A stretch of 64,000 nucleotides of DNA, from contig JAAPAO010000062.1 of the NCBI GenBank assembly GCA_013115145.1, positions 1 through 64,000 on the forward strand. The letters run 5' to 3'. The stretch is from Perkinsus chesapeaki (lineage: Eukaryota > Perkinsozoa > Perkinsida > Perkinsidae). Below are positions 11,806 through 23,749 of the stretch, piece by piece; the stretch's first letter is position 1, and each line of letters begins with the position of its first letter. The notes below the pieces were generated by a model. It ran no database searches. It saw nothing but the letters and a program-made list of their open reading frames with translations, and was not told the origin of the DNA. A program made the translations under genes and the position numbers.

Positions 11806-12774
11806 GAGTTTGTCGATGTCGTATATTACTTTTGAGACGATCAATGAAAGATTGGTTTTCATAATTGAGAGAGTTGTTGCTATCCGATAATGAAGCATAT
11901 GTTCTATTGTTTCCGCTCTTGTCATTGTCCTCGTCGTACACCATCTTCAGTTAATGTTGGCCGCCGCCGCTACCGCTGCCCTTGAAACATTATTACTTTA
12001 TCCTGTTGCTTGGTATATAGTATGACAGTGTTTATGAGAAGAACATCTAGCAACAGTATGATAATACTAATTGCTCACTACAGACGTAGGTATTGGAGCG
12101 CAAGCTCGCAAGTTCATCCTCTTTTTACGGTTGTTATATAATTAATACAACATTGCTGCTGCTGCTGCTCTAATCGCCTATATACGGCTGTGGGGGTGAG
12201 CTGCTGCCGTTGAAGTATACACTAGTGGATCATTACTGTTGCTAATGCATAGCTGCTGCTGCTGCTTCTACCTTGTTATTATTGATCTCATTATCGTCAA
12301 TACTTATAAACGAAAATAGCTCACTGTGATCCTCTACGGGGAAGTGAGCTGGTAGAAGTTGTAGCAGGCGTATGGAGTTACCCCGCTTTGTATTGACATT
12401 GCTCAGATTTCCCCCGAGTGGGACGATCTGTTGAGGCAGATCAGAATCAGTATTGATACCCAGATTATGCCTTCGGGCACCAAAGAAATGCTTGTTGCGT
12501 TCTAGTCGTCGGTGATGGGCTTATTCTCACACTTGGAATTAATTCAACTTGAATTAATAGGCGTCGCAACCCATCTGGCAGCCCGGCAATGGCCGGCCGG
12601 CCCAGTGAGGTACCCGGCTCTGCCCGGCGAAGTCGGGACGGCCCGCGAGAGTACCCGGCGCTGCCCGGGTGGTCTCTGGGGCCCCCTCTAGTCGACTGAG
12701 TTAGTACTGTACTGTTACTAACCATCCGTCAGCCTTACAGTATTACTGAGTAACTGTTACGCCAGTAAGCTACA

Positions 12775-12797
12775 GTAGTCTACGACTCGTAGACTAC
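12775..12797. repeat. perfect inverted repeat, 11-bp arms, 1-nt spacer
   Basis: GTAGTCTACGA and its exact complement TCGTAGACTAC flank a single C. Confidence 0.8.
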
Positions 12798-13019
12798 AAG
12801 CTGCCCGAGCAGGGCATTGTGAGACTCACACCGTTAGTCCCGCGCTTTGCGGCCTCGTAACGCAACAATTATATACATTTAATAGCGCGTGTCATTCCTG
12901 CTATAATGTTCTCATCGTAGAAACTCTGCGGCAGGAACTATCTTGCCGAGAATTTTCGTAGGTTGCGGCCAGCCCATCGTGAGAGCGGGTATGTCGGGCA
13001 GCGGTCGAAGAAAACGACG

Positions 13020-13050
13020 CCATTAAACTTGAATTATTCAAGTTTAATGG
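13020..13050. repeat. perfect inverted repeat, 15-bp arms, 1-nt spacer
   Basis: CCATTAAACTTGAAT is followed by one T and then its exact reverse complement. A related imperfect palindrome (GAATTAATTCAACTTGAATTAAT) lies at about 12538-12560. Confidence 0.85.
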
Positions 13051-13725
13051 ATCAGATTTCATTATCTAATAGTAGAGTGAGGTACTCAAGTCGAATAATC
13101 TACATTACCTAATACTCTTTAGTTCAAGTAGTAGCAGTAGTTTAATTATCTAAATCTTCGTGAGACCATCCTGGGCTGTCCTTAAAGGGCGACGACCTTC
13201 GCATTTGTCAACTTTGTACCGTAACCATAATTTCCCTATTTTCCTGCCACTCTGCCTCAAATTGCTGTACCGGAGTAATCGCTGTGGGTTGTTGTCTTCT
13301 GTAGAGTGGTTGGCAAGTGTTGTACAATATGTCGATTGATTTATTGCTGGGGTGACAGAGAGTGATAAAAAATACTCTCAGAAGGGATGCATTTCATATC
13401 TTACTCTTCACCAGGAACAAACTCTTCAGAGTCTCTAGTAGCTCAGCTCGGGGTCGCCTCTTCAGCACGCGGGGAGTACGATTCCCCAATCTTGAGCGGT
13501 CCCCGGTTGTTAAAGGTGTTTTGTCAATGTTACCAGTGGGCATTCACCTTACCCGACCATCTATAGAAAAGAGTATTATAGTGCCGCAGAGAAGGGCACT
13601 ATCAGCAGCAGCTACTGCCGCTGTCTCACTCGGAGAGGAACGGGTTATCAGATTGGGAGTAACTAAGCATTGGTGGAGAGACCCTAATAAACCTGTAAGA
13701 AATGCTAAACGGGTTGTATCGCGCG

Positions 13726-16700
13726 ATGGGTAGCATGGCGAGGAATTGTCGGAAATGTGATTGTGTGCAGGTAATCGACGAACTTGAAGATGACACTAAG
13801 GCGAGGAATGTCGTTACTAAGCCATTGCATGCAGGGACGATGCTCTACGGAAAGAAGTGCACGCGATTGGATTACGAAGGCAATGGTGTTGTAAGTTGAT
13901 GAAGTTGTGGGAGGAGCGGTATGATTCTGCATCCTTTCCCAGGTGCCGGTGTACTCTAGAGTCTGCAAGCATCTTTACACACCAAAGCATCCTAGAGTGC
14001 TCCCTGGTGACACAGTGGACCTCAGTATCGAACGGAAAGTCGAATTCTGGGATCGGAAAACATCTCCTAGATACTCCCTCGCAGTGTACTCAGGAAAAAC
14101 CGCACAGCATAGATTTTCGTTATCTCAGTCAAACTGGTGTGAAACCCAGTGAGCTTCGAGTTGCCGAGGTTCCTTGTAAGCACTTTGCTGAGGGCTGCGG
14201 GGGCTGCAGGATCCTACCACTAAAATACGAAGAGCAGGTAAGCTGCCGAGCTTTCGGTCGGAAATGTTGGCTCTGATCAGGTTAAACGGAAGGTTCGCTT
14301 TCTGAGCCAGCTCTGTCCGACTCAACCTCTAGAATTCCATAAGTCAACCTCGGAGCTTGGATTCCGTAAGGCTAATGTTACTTCGTTATTTTTTGACGTT
14401 GTTTTATGTCGTCGCGCCTGTCGAATCTGGGTGTCTCCAATCTGGAGGAACGACTTCTTCTTCGGTGTGCACTGGAAGTTATATTGTCATCCACGCATTG
14501 ACGCTATAGCATAACGAATTACGTTATGACGCCGGAAGAATGTATGATATGTATTCCTAGAAATGCAATTAAACAGGTTGAAGCTGCAATGTTGCGTACG
14601 TATGAAACTATGTATAATCCATCTCGTGCTCTAAATCCCTGCTGTCCTCTTCGATACTGCTCAGAGAACGGCAGTAGGTAGTTAATTTATCTATCATCGT
14701 TTACTAGACTTATATAAGAGCCTATTGTAATTCTGCGTACATGTATGAGCGGCTGCAATTTGTCCGTGTCAGGTACACTAAGCGTGGATACCATATTTAA
14801 TGAGGCTAAAACAACTCCTGGTGCAGTTGCGCCGGAGGTCCAGGTAGGCTGCCAGATAGTGTTGCACAGTCGACTGAAATAGTCTCCAATAGAGCTCTCC
14901 TTATTAGTTTGGGTTGGCGAAGTTCGACACGGAGGAACACATGTCCATTGATGAATGTCCGTTACTGACACCTCTAGCTGCTAGAGTACGCCGAATAGCA
15001 ATGAGCAAGATTAGAGGTGCCCTACTAGACACCAAGGGCCCTCGACATCATAGACTCAGCGCCTTCAGCCCACGCAACGGACTAGGTAAGTTACAACTGT
15101 TGTGGTGCTACTATGTCGAGGGAGTCCTGCTTTTTGCAGGCTTGCTGCGGGCTCTTTGGGTTCGAGTAGATGATTCAGATAAACAAGCAATCGTTGGGTT
15201 AGAAGTGTCTCCGGGATACTCTAAACAGAGTAAGCAGTGATGTTTTGTATAACTGTAACATTAGTAATCTTGAACGCGAGAAGAGATAGATTACTAGTAC
15301 AGGCTGCCAGCATGTACTGTGCTACTGTCAATAACTAGGTGTGCTCAACGAACCCGAGACGTATACAGCGTACTGGAGATGTCCTCCTAGCATCTTTTAT
15401 TCGGGCGCCAGCTATTTCATTGAGTTAGTGTATGTAAGGAAATTATCCGGTTGTTGGTGGTATATTTTGTTAGTGGTAAGTCAAGATTTTTAGTTTACAT
15501 TATACAAAACATACGTATAGTTCATATTCAATCTTAGCAATAGCTTAAATGGATTACTATCTATCATATTATATAATTCTATATATTTTATCAGTACTTG
15601 GATATTATCATGGACTATGATGAATTATGTTGAATAGGTCTGAAGAGGCTGCGTCTACTTGCTGGTGAGATAATGAAGGAGTGTGGTGATGCGACAGTGG
15701 GTGTAGTTAAGATAGAACGCTATCAATATGATGGTAGATGTTCAGTGTTGGGAGAATGAAGTGAAGTTCATATTGCGCAGGTGTTGAAGAAGAGAACGAG
15801 GATCAGCAGCAGCAGCAGCAGCCGAGAATATATGAAGGTGATGTCTCCCTAGTTGGGGATGGCTCATTACCCATCCACATAGAAGGATTCGATCAGTAGG
15901 CTCGAGTTAATTCTAGATACTCCACCCGTCTCCTCAGTCCATACATGATCGAGGCCAGTGGCTACTACCCGAACCATAACGGTCTGAGCTCTGTATTGTT
16001 GAACACTGTTTTGAAGGAATGTGAAACAGATGATTTGATTGTGGATTTGTATGCCTCAAGAACTCATGGGCTCTACACAGGGTAGCTCGGATTGACCTCT
16101 GACGTATCTTTCATGGGTCGAGCTCAGGCTACTTGTTGCGATTGGTAACCCCAAAGTAAATTGCGTTTTGGATTCCACTGTGGAGGAAGGCAATCACACT
16201 ATTGTGTCGTCCATTGGTGAGGAAGACGCGCAATTTACTGAAGTTGCAGACCTCGTAACCGAGGACGGCATCAATGGATTGAGGATCGAAGATGAGATAC
16301 AGACACTTCTTTTAACACCCCCCGCAGGGGAAGGCATCTCTGAATTCGTACGGAATTGGATCGAGCAGGTTCAGCCGGAGCGACTTGTTTATCACAACAC
16401 TTCTTTTAGAAGCGCCACGGCTGACATTAGGGCGTTAACGCATAGCAGGGAAGATGGCCTGTCGTATAAAGTTGTGAAGTTGGTCGGTTTTGATACCACT
16501 CCTCATACAATGGAGTGCTCCCTGGTTGTGGTTTTACAAAGAGATTTTGATGCCGCGAAGGCCAGGGAATCTGAGGAGAAACGAAGACTGAGCAATGACA
16601 GCAGCCGAGATTATATGGGTATCGATGAGGCTAACGAAGATATCGATATTTGTAGTGATGACGAATTCGATGTCGACAAATTGGTGGCGCAGTACAGTGG

Positions 16701-16986
16701 GACAGGGGTATCTGGTAAGGATGGCATATACACGCATGAGGGAGAGGAAGAAGAAGAAAAAGTAGAGGAGTGGAAATTTCCGGAAAAGGATCAAGACGTT
16801 GCCCCACCGATTAAACGGGAGGAGCAGCGGCTCCCACCTGTAGAGGAGGGTGTGCCGAGGCCACGCGGGATTGACGAGGAGAGTGATGGAACTGTACAGA
16901 AGCGATGGAAACATGGTGAACAGAAAGAAAAAGAAGGCGACCCAAGTGTCCATAGGAGAAATAAAAATAAACGGTGGAGTCATTGA
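13726..16986 (+). CDS. TrmA/RlmD-family tRNA/rRNA uracil-5-methyltransferase-like protein with degenerate active site
   Basis: Exons follow the family order. A TRAM-like part reads LDYEGNGVV|VPVYSRVC..LPGDTVDLSIERK; an iron-sulfur-type motif reads CKHFAEGCGGCRILPLKYEEQ (near 14180-14235); IDECPLLTPLAARVRR is near 14950; LLRALWVRV with AIVGLEVSP near 15150; EASGYYPNHNGLSS near 15955; VDLYASRTHG near 16045; then LLLTPPAGEG, ERLVYHNTSF and TTPHTMECSLVVV up to 16530. Family members methylate U to m5U in RNA using SAM. Here motif I (DLYCGxGT), the DPPR motif (TPPA) and the SCNP motif with the catalytic Cys (HNTS) are all changed, while the basic-site Glu (TMECS) remains, so catalysis is doubtful. 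Introns seen include 14039-14084 and about 15897-15941. A long acidic tail ends the frame. The N-terminus and the exons at 14280-14900 are unsure. Confidence 0.65.
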
Positions 16987-17158
16987 GCATGCAGTTTCTG
17001 ACTTTATACAGCAACTTGTTGCGTTCCGCCATCATGAACAGCAAAAGTGTAACGCATATCCAGTATCTGCAAGTATGGCAGTTCCTTCATCCTGGAGTGG
17101 GGGTCAAAAGCGAGTTGCTTTAGATAAGCAGCCTATTCATAAGCAGGTGAGAAACTGA
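16913..17158 (+). CDS. unresolved basic ORF overlapping the end of the TrmA-like gene
   Basis: In another frame, a Lys-rich start followed by KINGGVIEHAVSDFIQQLVA and a Ser/Trp/Gly segment reads like coding sequence, and ...IHKQ is followed by a donor-like GTGAG at 17149. It could be a 3' exon joined to the TrmA-like gene by an intron inside the acidic tail, or the first exon of a separate gene. I could not find the connecting splice sites. No function assigned. Confidence 0.3.
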   Translation: MVNRKKKKATQVSIGEIKINGGVIEHAVSDFIQQLVAFRHHEQQKCNAYPVSASMAVPSSWSGGQKRVALDKQPIHKQVRN

Positions 17159-18514
17159 TGCAGTCCGTATGTTATAAAAATTAGTCTACGGGTCCCCTTG
17201 CGTCCTCGTATTGAGGACATTATCATGCATGCTGCGATTCGTTGAAGAGTTCGGAAGTTCTTTTCTGAGCGATGAGGAGTGCTGGTTCAACCAGCTTGGT
17301 TGAATTGTAATGGATTTAAGGGTTTAAAATCCTTACTAATTTTTTTCTGAGACAAGATTCCCGAAGTTCCAGTGGAACATTAGGCAAAACAGGTCTTGTT
17401 GACAAAGCAGTGCCGGAATGTTCCTACAGGCACTTAGTGCCTACGGCGCTAATGTGATCATATACTAGCAGGTATTCTTGATATATACTATATAGTGCTG
17501 CTTGCGCTGTACCGACATCACAGCACAGAATGCTTATCATAAGAATCCTATGATAAGCAGCTTACATCATACACAGTGTATGATAAACTCGTGGGATGCA
17601 TCGTTGTAACACAAAGATACAAGGGTTGTATCTATCACTATGCATGTGAGCGGTTGATAGTCAACTTATTCAAGAAGAACCGTATCACTGGAGTCCGCGA
17701 GATCTTCATATTAGACATGTATACCCGCTTGTGCACGGCTTTCATAGAGGCAATGTCCAGCAGATTATGCGAGGCATCTGCAACTGAGATACTCACAAAA
17801 GGCAGGTGAAAAGTATCCTGCAATGTCACAAGATGAACGCCGTGCGGTATTTCGAGCCACGGCTATTAGCGAATAATAGGTCGCTGACAGGAAATCGCTG
17901 TAGCAATGACTATCTGTGAACACTAGTGACTGCACAACCTGGTGCCAACAATTCATGATGCCAGTATTACTGCCGCTACTATGAACCATTGTACTGTGCA
18001 AAATTGTGCGGAGTCTCTGTGCAAGAATCTTATGTAGGCATGCTGGCCACACTGTGTGGTCCTAAAGATCTGAAGGAGGACGTGAAGCCGCAGCGAGGCT
18101 GATGTCTCGCGTATTTCGACACAGATGCTCGATTTGCGAGAATTAATTCCATCTTTGAACAATTGTATTCTCAACAAATGCATTTTGTTTTGTTACCTCG
18201 TCGATTCGTATAGGGCCGCCCGGGCAGTCTCAGAAAGGCTTCGCCTGTCCAGACTCTGAATCAGAGTCTCTAAAATATACAGATTAAACATTTTATGGCA
18301 CTTACTTGCAAACACGTGTGCGTTACATGTCTGCGCTCCTCTCTCAGGTAGTCTTCTGTGAAGACTCTTCTTCATAAGCCCCCGCCAATAACTCACTGGT
18401 CGCATAAGGCCGTTTCATGCATACAGCTGGTGCAAGACTGAGACTGTTAGTGATCAACTCGCGTTGAGTTATCCGTTTGCAAGATCTCCCTCAGCATTCC
18501 TTGTAACCTTCTTA
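17159..18514. other. intergenic, small inverted repeats
   Basis: No confident gene. An 11-bp inverted repeat with 7-nt spacer (TGCTTATCATA..) is at 17531-17559, and a second palindrome, ATCATACACAGTGTATGAT, follows a few bases later. A frame at 17576-17809 looks vaguely protein-like but has no domain. Confidence 0.4.
17531..17559. repeat. inverted repeat, 11-bp arms
   Basis: TGCTTATCATA (17531-17541) and its exact reverse complement (17549-17559) around a 7-nt spacer, able to form a small hairpin. Confidence 0.75.
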
Positions 18515-19556
18515 ATGGCTGGTCTTGATGGCCCAGGCATTGATGTTACCACTGGACTTGCCGAAACTGATGAGTTGGTCGTAAAGGACGACGACCGTAG
18601 GTTACCCAGCACGTCTTCTGCATAACTGTCGACTCCTTAGTCGCTGCCAATCCAGGAGCATTGTGGGCGGAACTGTCAAGCTTCGAGCGACAAATGGCCC
18701 GCACACGAAAGGATATCCTTGTAAGCCGTGACCACATCGCTTTTATCTTATAATGGGATTTACTATTCCACTATTCATTTACTATTTAACGTCATGTATG
18801 TATTACCCTTCAGAACAGTACCACTTCTGTAACTTCTACCGATCTTCGAGAGTGCATCCATAATGCGCGTGCAGACTGGCCGGCAGCAATGGAGCCTTTC
18901 AAAGACGTGAACGAGTGAGCCTTGTTCTACACTGTGTTCCCAACAAGTCTGTGGTGTCAGCGCCCTCGAGCGGCTCCTACCCTACCACGCATGCTACGAG
19001 CAAGACAGTGCCGAGGATTCAACGGCGCAGCTTGATAAAGTTTGTTCCTTCAATCATAATGTATGGTCAAGCTCCCGTTCAACAGGTTCTTGCAACAGTC
19101 GAGTCTCGCGTATCAGGAGTTCGTAATGAAACTAAATTGTGTAGAGAAGCAACTGCGCGAGATACTCCAAAGCGGAAGTTCAATGTCGTGAAGTACTTAA
19201 AATGGCGGAGTAAATCTCGATATTACTACCTTCAGGTCCATTGAGTTTGAAGAACTAAGTCACAAGAGTGGCCGTCTCAGACAGGAAAGTAAGACAGTAG
19301 CTAAGCATTGTCTTTACGTATCGCTAGCTCTTCGCATGGTCACAGTTCGTGTAGTTTACATAATGTTACCTACACGAACTGTGGAATGTAACTTGCATTC
19401 CTGTTCCATTCAGTTGATCGCATCGAGAGGGATATTCAACTACAACGAGCAGCAGCCAAGCTCCAAGCCGCGAAGGCTGAAGAAGCAGCTCAGGCGGCTG
19501 AGGCGGCGACTACGAATGAAGAGAAAGTGAAGACAGAAGAAAACCAGGGTAAGTAG
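18515..19556 (+). CDS. unidentified multi-exon protein with Ala-rich coiled coil
   Basis: A likely start, MAGLDGPGIDVTTG, is at 18515. Later pieces read ALWAELSSFERQMARTRKDIL, LRECIHNARADWPAAMEPF and QVLATVESRVSGVRNETKL; the last recognised piece, a charged Ala-rich coiled coil (IERDIQLQRAAAKLQAAKAE), runs from about 19415 to a donor-like GGTAAG near 19550. Several boundaries look like GT..AG introns (for instance from 18727 to the CTTCAG before 18815), but I could not make every phase agree, so the model is only approximate. The composition suggests an intracellular coiled-coil protein. I do not recognise the family. Confidence 0.35.
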
Positions 19557-20703
19557 AGTGGACGACGAAGTGACCACGTTCTGTTCCACGCGCTCTTCAT
19601 TTTGTGGAAGTGCTGCTGTATATTACTACGGAAGGTACCGAGAGTTCACCGAGCAAAATACGTCTCTTCAGCTGACCACAACGGTTCGGTTGCGTTTTAT
19701 ATCGTAAATGTAATCCTGGGTTGAATAGTGCTGAAATCATTACTAGACCAAGACAAGAGTATCAAGACGAACCCGCAACGAAGACAGATTCGTTGTGTTA
19801 TTGTCGTTCCACCTACCACACTTCCCTCAACTCTCACCCCAATAAGGCGTCTCCGTGCTATTAATGTATGTCGACTGTACTCGAACAGGATCACTTATGT
19901 AGTGATTTCCTTTCGTTCACAAGAGTACTCTTGACAAAACCCTAAACCGTGATGAGGAGTTGTATACCTTTCCACCCTAATGGAGGTTTAGTCAATACAA
20001 TAATGTATTCGACTTCGATGATCCATTTACTCTTTTAAGAGTTATTGGGTGTGGGTATTGCTGAGCGGTTTAATTGTCAAACATGTTCTTCCGTCTGTGA
20101 ATTGATGTATTATTTTCAACAGCTATGGTGACTTCGCCTTAAATCTACGCTCCGACAACAATCCTACAACAATCATCTCGCCATTACAAATCCAAATGCA
20201 CATTCTAGCTTGCACAGCATTGTGTGGCAACACAAATATAACTTACACCGGCTCGAACTGTACCTCCAAGCACTTTGCGCTCTCCAATACAGTTGAGCTG
20301 TATTGCTATCACGTAACTCTATTGTATCTTACGCAACAGTCACCTGGGTCGTTCGTTATCATGCTTTACTAGGCTAATCCTGCGTCGTTCTGCACAGCAG
20401 TGATCCGTACCAACTTGGTACTACCAAGGTCCTGATGGTCCATGAAGGAAGGTTTGCTCTTACAGTCTGAGCTGTTTCACACCCTTTCCCGTTTGGATTA
20501 ACGTGAGATCTCACTGGGTACCTCCTTCAAGCATAACGGTAGACGTAGTGTTGTCTTGCTTCTGGACAGCAGCGCCGATCAAAAGCCACCGTTGAGTTAT
20601 GTCCGATATCACACTAGACACAAAACACACGAAATAAGAAAATACAAAACGCCGATAGCAACAAATCATGAAATAACGAATCGGCCACAATCGCAAACAT
20701 CAC
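19557..20703. other. intergenic, contains repeat copy B
   Basis: Apart from the dispersed repeat listed separately, nothing is recognised. The right end is the 3' flank of the nitronate monooxygenase gene. Confidence 0.4.
19815..20144 (+). repeat. dispersed repeat, copy B (longest form)
   Basis: About 330 bp, from ACCACACTTCCCTCAACTC to about CAACAGCTATGGTGA, matches the reverse complement of 25918-26254 throughout with scattered differences. Its central 200 bp also match 4796-4995. Three copies in 22 kb in both orientations show it has moved or been copied. No coding capacity was seen. Confidence 0.8.
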
Positions 20704-22186
<1,483 letters not shown>

Positions 22187-22374
22187 TTAACCTCAAAAGT
22201 ATCTTCTAATAATGGGTTAAGAAATATCCAATGGTCTAACAGCTCACGCTTGTTAGTGTTATAGAGGACCATAACCACATCAACCTCCTCGCAACGACCA
22301 AGCCCTAGTTGATGTACCTACGAAGGAAGGGTGCTTCAAAACAGCAGCAGCAGACTGGAGTAGTGCGACGACAC

Positions 22375-22833
22375 TTACTTCTTTCCAACACCGTACTTGG
22401 TTGGACCGTAGAGTCTATCAGCCTCAGCTAGCTGCTTCCTCTGGGATTCCCATAATGGACGAATTTGCTTAATAAAACCTTAATAGTGCGGAAAGATACG
22501 CGGCGGTACTTACCCAAGCTCCGAAGAAGACCCAGACAAAGAAGTTGAAGGCGCAGAACATAGAGAAGCCGAACCAGGGGTTACGGTTCTGAGAACAATG
22601 AATCATAGGTTGACCATGCAAGATACGCAACAGGTCGATCCGGGTTACATCTGTACTACCTGTGTGAAGAAATCTATGATCGGTTGTGGTTTAGGCATGT
22701 CACCATAATCACCAGAAGTGAGCTCTGGATTGAGGCCTCTCTCAAAGCGTGGAGTGAACTTCCAACGGCGAGTGACCATAGAGGCCATCATGGGCCTCCT
22801 TGAGCAGGTAACAGCAGCCGCACGGGAGAGCAT
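22375..22833 (-). CDS. small single-TM protein, probably mitochondrial
   Basis: Three exons (22833-22660, 22588-22514, 22467-22375) give 113 residues. The first about 25 residues (MLSRAAAVTCSRRPMMASMV) are basic and free of acidic residues, as in mitochondrial presequences. A middle segment (FSMFCAFNFFVWVFFGAW) is one transmembrane helix, followed by a charged tail (RPLWESQRKQLAEADRLYG). This is the layout of small accessory subunits of respiratory complexes, but I do not recognise the family. Both introns have GT..AG ends (71 and 46 nt). It starts 0.1 kb from the divergent gene at 22944, so the two may share a promoter region. Confidence 0.6.
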
Positions 22834-22943
22834 ATTACGATGATCGACGCTTCTACACTGATGAAGGTAGAGCGTACATCTTGCTATCTTAATAAATCTT
22901 GCATTTACTCAACGTTACATCCCACAGCGCGATTTGACAGCTC

Positions 22944-23677
22944 ATGGGGAACTGCTCTTCTCCTTTATCCTCCTCCTCTGATTTGCCTCCACGCCATTCG
23001 GGTGGCTGTTCACCCTTCGAAGCTGCTCTTCGTGAGCTCGCCAATCAATCGAAGGTGTTCTCGAGCGTCGCTATCTACGGTAGAGGAGACATAACTCTTG
23101 ATTTTGCATCTCACAGTAACACTGCGCTGATACTTCCTTCGCGATTAATGTTGAAACAGGCACCTGCAGGGATATACCGTCTCGAGTAGAGGGAGTTCCC
23201 GATGCTGGTGTGCTACTCTCGTTGATTACTCTCTACCAATTGCTCTCAAGGTATAATATTCAAATCTGCAAACCTGAACTATTTGCTTGAAATGACCAGT
23301 GAAGCTGGCCTGGTGTACGAGAAGGCCGCCGCCTACCGGTATCGAAGGGATCTTCACCGGTTTGAAAGCCACCACTCAGATTCGCCGTCCCGCGCTTTAG
23401 AGTGATCGCTACCTTGAAAGGGCACATCGAGCCGAGCCTTGTCTTGGAGTACCTGGCGAACGATCTCAAGATGAAAGTGTTCACTGATGCTGGAAGCATG
23501 CGGTACCCATTGGGCGGAGAGGATCGTTCGAAGTTACACAGGTATCGAGACTTCGCACTTTTGCTATTCGACCACGTCCGTTTGAACTCCGATCCCAACT
23601 CAACACGATTGGTGATGCATGCCAACGAAAGGAAGGCTTCTACTGAGCTGCCGAAAGTGCCTTCTCGTCGATCATAG
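22944..23677 (+). CDS. predicted N-myristoylated protein of unknown function
   Basis: Four exons, 22944-23079, 23160-23250, 23300-23338 and 23380-23677, sum to 564 nt and give 187 residues with consistent phases and GT..AG introns of 80, 49 and 41 nt. The product begins MGNCSSPLSS: Gly2 with small residues after it is a typical N-myristoylation signal, and Cys4 could be palmitoylated, so membrane anchoring is likely. The rest includes a hydrophobic stretch (GVLLSLITLYQLLS) and a soluble C-terminal part (GHIEPSLVLEYLANDLKMKV, with FALLLFDHVRLNSDP). No known domain was recognised. Confidence 0.6.
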
Positions 23678-23749
23678 AGCTCTCAGAGTTGCGTTAAGTC
23701 GTCATCCCCGGAGTGCTACGTTACTGGTCCAGTGATGATTGGTTAGTTA

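Larger units (their letters stand above)
11806..13361. other. gene-poor region with palindromes and a GC-rich block
   Basis: No gene recognised. 12570-12690 is GC-rich with repeated CCCGGC/GCCGG words, and several perfect inverted repeats are listed separately. The left part is probably the 3' UTR of the RRM gene, with further CTG/TGC triplets. Confidence 0.5.

Noticed and set aside
14520-14690. VMTPEECMICIPRNA segment as a second TrmA-like gene
   Set aside because: It resembles the IDECPLL motif near 14950, but no other motif is duplicated; it is more simply an exon or relic inside the same gene.
16534-16983. 149-codon open frame on the reverse strand rich in Phe and Leu
   Set aside because: It is antisense to the Glu/Lys-rich tail of the TrmA-like gene; GAA/GAG codons read as TTC/CTC on the other strand.
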